Shown here one piece after another: positions 14,718-17,084 of a stretch of DNA of 17,084 bases. A program made the translations under genes and the position numbers. Numbering within the stretch: position 1 is the first letter of the stretch; the number at the start of each line of letters is the position of its first letter. Below the pieces are notes generated by a model, which was not told the DNA's origin, searched no databases, and saw only the letters and a program-made list of their open reading frames with translations. Source of the DNA: Bacillota bacterium (GTDB lineage: Bacteria > Bacillota > Limnochordia > Darwinibacteriales > Darwinibacteriaceae); assembly GCA_012518325.1 (NCBI GenBank), contig JAAYSR010000011.1, positions 1 to 17,084 on the forward strand, given 5' to 3'.

Positions 14718-16166
14718 CTACTCACGCCAAAAGCTTGGTGTGAAGACAAGTAAAAGGGTAAAGAGCTCCAAACGGCCGAGGAGCATGAGGAAGGACAGCA
14801 CAATCTTGCTGAAGGGGCTGAAGGGTGCATAGGTCTGCATCGGTCCTGCCATCCCCAAACCTGGGCCTATATTTCCTAGGGTGGCTGCTGCAGCCGTCAT
14901 AGCACTCAGCGGATCAACGTTCTCCAAACTGATGATGAGAGCACCAAGTCCAAAAAAGGCAAAATAGAGAAGATAGAAGCTGGCTACGCCTTTCACAACA
15001 TCTGGCGATACAACTTTACCGGCAACGGTAATGGGAGCAGCAGCCTTGGGGTGCACAATGCGCGCAAGTTCTCTGTGGATCATCTGCCTCGCCACTACGA
15101 AACGGATCACCTTGATGCCTCCAGAGGTAGAGCCGGCACTGCCGCCCACAAACATAAGGAAAAACAGTACTCCCTTACTGAAGGCGGGCCATAGGTCATA
15201 GTCTGCGGTGGCATAGCCCGTCGTGGTCATAATCGAGCTCACCTGAAAAAACGCTTGTTTAACTGCTTCACCCACACTTGAATAGACTTCGCCGTACAGA
15301 CTCAGGGAAACAAAAAACGTTGCCGCCAAGAGCAGCGCCAAGTAGAGGCGAAGCTCTGAATCCTTGAAGACTTGATCAAAACGTCTTTTTCCCAAATCAT
15401 AGTAAAGAGAAAAGTTGACCCCAGAAAGGACCATGCCTATTGCTGTTACAGTGATCAAGAATCCATTTGCACCATAACGGACCATACTGTCACTGTAAAG
15501 GCCAAGCCCTCCAGTGCTTACCGTGCCAAAAGCCCATAGAAAGCTCTCAAACCATGGCAGTCCCGACCAGCGCAGCAGTACAATCTGTCCGACAGTGAAG
15601 AAGAGATAGATTGAATAAAGGATCTTGCTTGTGGCGACGACACGCGGTGTGAACTTGTCGGGTGCAGGTCCAGGGCTCTCGATTCGGAAAACTTGCTGGC
15701 CACCCGCCCCTAGAGTGGGCAGTATGGCCAAAGTCAATACAAGAATCCCCATACCCCCTAACCAATGAGTAAAGGATCGCCAGAACAGGATTCCCCTGGG
15801 GAGCTCCTCCACACGGCCGATTATAGTGGAACCGGTAGTAGTAAATCCTGAGACTGCTTCAAAGAATGCGTCAATCAGGCTTGGTACGCTGCCCGAAAAA
15901 ACAAATGGCAAAGCACCAAAGAACGACGTTAAAGTCCAGCCCAGGGTCACAATGAGCACAGCTTCCCTTATCCTGAGTTGGGCAGACTCCTTTTTGACAT
16001 TCGACAAAAAGAGTCCAACTAAGCCTACAACCCCCATGGCCAGCAGAAAGCCCAAAACTGCTTCTCGTTCCTTAAAGTAGAGCGATACACCAAGGGGAAG
16101 AGAAAAAACTGCTGCCTCAAGAAGTAGGAGGTTTCCGATAACCCTTGCCACCATGCCATAGTTCAT
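14718..16166 (-). CDS. trkH: TrkH family potassium uptake membrane subunit
   Basis: A 482-aa potassium transporter of the TrkH/KtrB superfamily in the cytoplasmic membrane. Four repeats of membrane helix, pore loop and helix are visible; the selectivity-filter segments are GFTTTGST (about 107-114), VSTGGLG (about 216-222), TTTGYAT (about 314-320) and TLGNIGPG (about 429-436). The length is normal for the family. The ATG at 16166 has AAGGGGGT 6 nt upstream and gives the usual beginning (MNYGMVARVIGNLLLLE), so I trust it although it lies 50 nt inside the end of trkA. It works with TrkA, which binds its cytoplasmic face and gates it with nucleotides. No terminator is seen after its stop. Confidence 0.95.
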   Translation of the reverse strand: MNYGMVARVIGNLLLLEAAVFSLPLGVSLYFKEREAVLGFLLAMGVVGLVGLFLSNVKKESAQLRIREAVLIVTLGWTLTSFFGALPFVFSGSVPSLIDAFFEAVSGFTTTGSTIIGRVEELPRGILFWRSFTHWLGGMGILVLTLAILPTLGAGGQQVFRIESPGPAPDKFTPRVVATSKILYSIYLFFTVGQIVLLRWSGLPWFESFLWAFGTVSTGGLGLYSDSMVRYGANGFLITVTAIGMVLSGVNFSLYYDLGKRRFDQVFKDSELRLYLALLLAATFFVSLSLYGEVYSSVGEAVKQAFFQVSSIMTTTGYATADYDLWPAFSKGVLFFLMFVGGSAGSTSGGIKVIRFVVARQMIHRELARIVHPKAAAPITVAGKVVSPDVVKGVASFYLLYFAFFGLGALIISLENVDPLSAMTAAAATLGNIGPGLGMAGPMQTYAPFSPFSKIVLSFLMLLGRLELFTLLLVFTPSFWRE

Positions 16167-17084
16167 GTAAGAACCCCCTTTGCCTTGGATAAAACAGCCT
16201 GTTCAGTGAGGATATCTCACTGCGCAGGCAAAAGACAATTGCCCGATCGCCGGTTTCCAAAACTGTTTGTCCATTGGGGATCAGCACTTGCCCATCCCGA
16301 ACAACCGCCCCTATAATCAGGCCCCTGGGAATCTTGGCCTGGGCCAGGGGCAGCCCGATTAACCTTGCACTTTCAGGCACTACGATTTCCAAAGCTTCTG
16401 CCTGCCCGCCAAACATCAGAGACAGGGACGCGATTTCGCCGCCCTGGATGAAGCGGGCGATTTCTCCAGCAGAGATGAGGACAGGGTTTACTGCACGGTC
16501 AATGCCCAGCTGCTCAATGAGGGGTACGAAGTTGGACCTGCTCACTTTGGCCACAACCTTGGATACTCCCTGCTGCTTGCCTAAAAGGGCCAGCATGAGG
16601 TTCTCTTCATCATTGCCTGTCAAAGACACCAACGCATCCATCTCACCAAGGTTTTCCTCCTGCAGCAGCTCCAAGTCTGTACAGTCTCCGCACAGAACCA
16701 AGGCGGACCCTTTTAGGGCACTGGCCAGGTAGTTGCAGCGTTCTTCGTCCTGTTCAATGATTTTCACCGCCAAACCATTGGCCAAAAGGCGCTGCGCGAG
16801 ATAAAAACCTGCCCTCCCGCCGCCTAGAATCATTACCTTGCGGGTGACATGGCGCTCGCCTACAGGCAGTCCCCGGGCAAAGTTTGTCACCGTCTCTCTG
16901 CGCCCCATGAGATAAAGAGTATCCTGTTCCTTAAGTTCCGTCTGGCCAGAGGGAATGACTACCTCACCGTCCCTGTACAGTGCAACCACCAAGATCTCAG
17001 GAAAGGAGCGAATGTCGGCCAGGCGCTGTCCAGCGAGCTCAGGCAGGGCCTGCACAGGTACATCGAACAGGCCTACCTTGCCCC
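16117..17084 (-). CDS. trkA: TrkA potassium uptake regulatory subunit (C-terminal part, runs off window)
   Basis: Partial: the frame is open through the right edge, so the first RCK_N domain is missing. Visible in order are a TrkA_C domain (LAGQRLADIRSFPEILVVALYRDG), a second RCK_N Rossmann domain (VMILGGGRAGFYLAQ, the nucleotide-binding glycine loop, then IIEQDEERC and LVSLTGNDEEN), and a second TrkA_C domain (LIGLPLAQAKIPRGLIIGAVVRDG). The tandem layout is that of full-length E. coli-type TrkA (about 450 aa). The GTG at 17055 is internal, not a start. The protein ends about 22 residues beyond the usual family end (RLF), because its frame reads 50 nt into trkH. It binds NAD(H) or ATP and controls TrkH. 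Confidence 0.93.
   Translation of the reverse strand, partial: GKVGLFDVPVQALPELAGQRLADIRSFPEILVVALYRDGEVVIPSGQTELKEQDTLYLMGRRETVTNFARGLPVGERHVTRKVMILGGGRAGFYLAQRLLANGLAVKIIEQDEERCNYLASALKGSALVLCGDCTDLELLQEENLGEMDALVSLTGNDEENLMLALLGKQQGVSKVVAKVSRSNFVPLIEQLGIDRAVNPVLISAGEIARFIQGGEIASLSLMFGGQAEALEIVVPESARLIGLPLAQAKIPRGLIIGAVVRDGQVLIPNGQTVLETGDRAIVFCLRSEISSLNRLFYPRQRGFLHELWHGGKGYRKPPTS

Noticed and set aside
1..17084. CRISPR arrays, tRNAs, insertion sequences or prophage genes
   Set aside because: No regularly spaced repeats, cloverleaf sequences, transposase or integrase motifs, or terminal inverted repeats were seen.

Overview
The window is typical chromosomal DNA of a Bacillota (Firmicutes)-type bacterium. 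The reasons are the strong AGGAGG-like ribosome binding sites, frequent GTG and TTG starts, hairpin-plus-U terminators, a NupNOPQ-like purine nucleoside importer and a MecA_N-type class B penicillin-binding protein. Both solute-binding proteins have signal peptides without a lipobox cysteine, which would fit a diderm (outer-membrane) lineage such as a Limnochordia or other clostridia-like group. This taxonomic placement is inference.

Left part (1-9000, all minus strand). From right to left it holds a PHP-family phosphoesterase and an RtcB RNA ligase in a tightly coupled pair. Next comes a BMP-family nucleoside-binding protein with its two-cassette ATPase and two permeases, the classic BMP/NupOPQ importer. 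An intrinsic terminator hairpin sits between the binding protein and the ATPase. A half-size ABC exporter follows and closes at a strong terminator, after which lies the 5' part of a DUF3798 binding-protein-like gene that runs off the window.

Middle part (9000-11190). A divergent promoter region drives a plus-strand set: a membrane-anchored polysaccharide deacetylase, a GNAT acetyltransferase and a decayed alpha/beta hydrolase. The hydrolase appears to keep its start and stop regions but to have lost two internal segments.

Right part (11190-17084, all minus strand). From right to left: TrkA (partial) and TrkH, a potassium uptake pair whose genes overlap by 50 nt; a class B PBP closed by a terminator; and a secreted ComEC-like metallo-beta-lactamase protein fused to a ComEA-like helix-hairpin-helix tail, followed by a small DUF3006 gene whose conserved N-terminus extends upstream of any normal start codon.

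I see no CRISPR array, tRNA, rRNA, insertion sequence or phage gene, and no clear-cut new defence or biosynthetic system. The points most worth checking are the PHP-RtcB pair, the possible AUU start in the DUF3006 gene, the start-stop AUG-UAG element before the exporter, and the decayed hydrolase.
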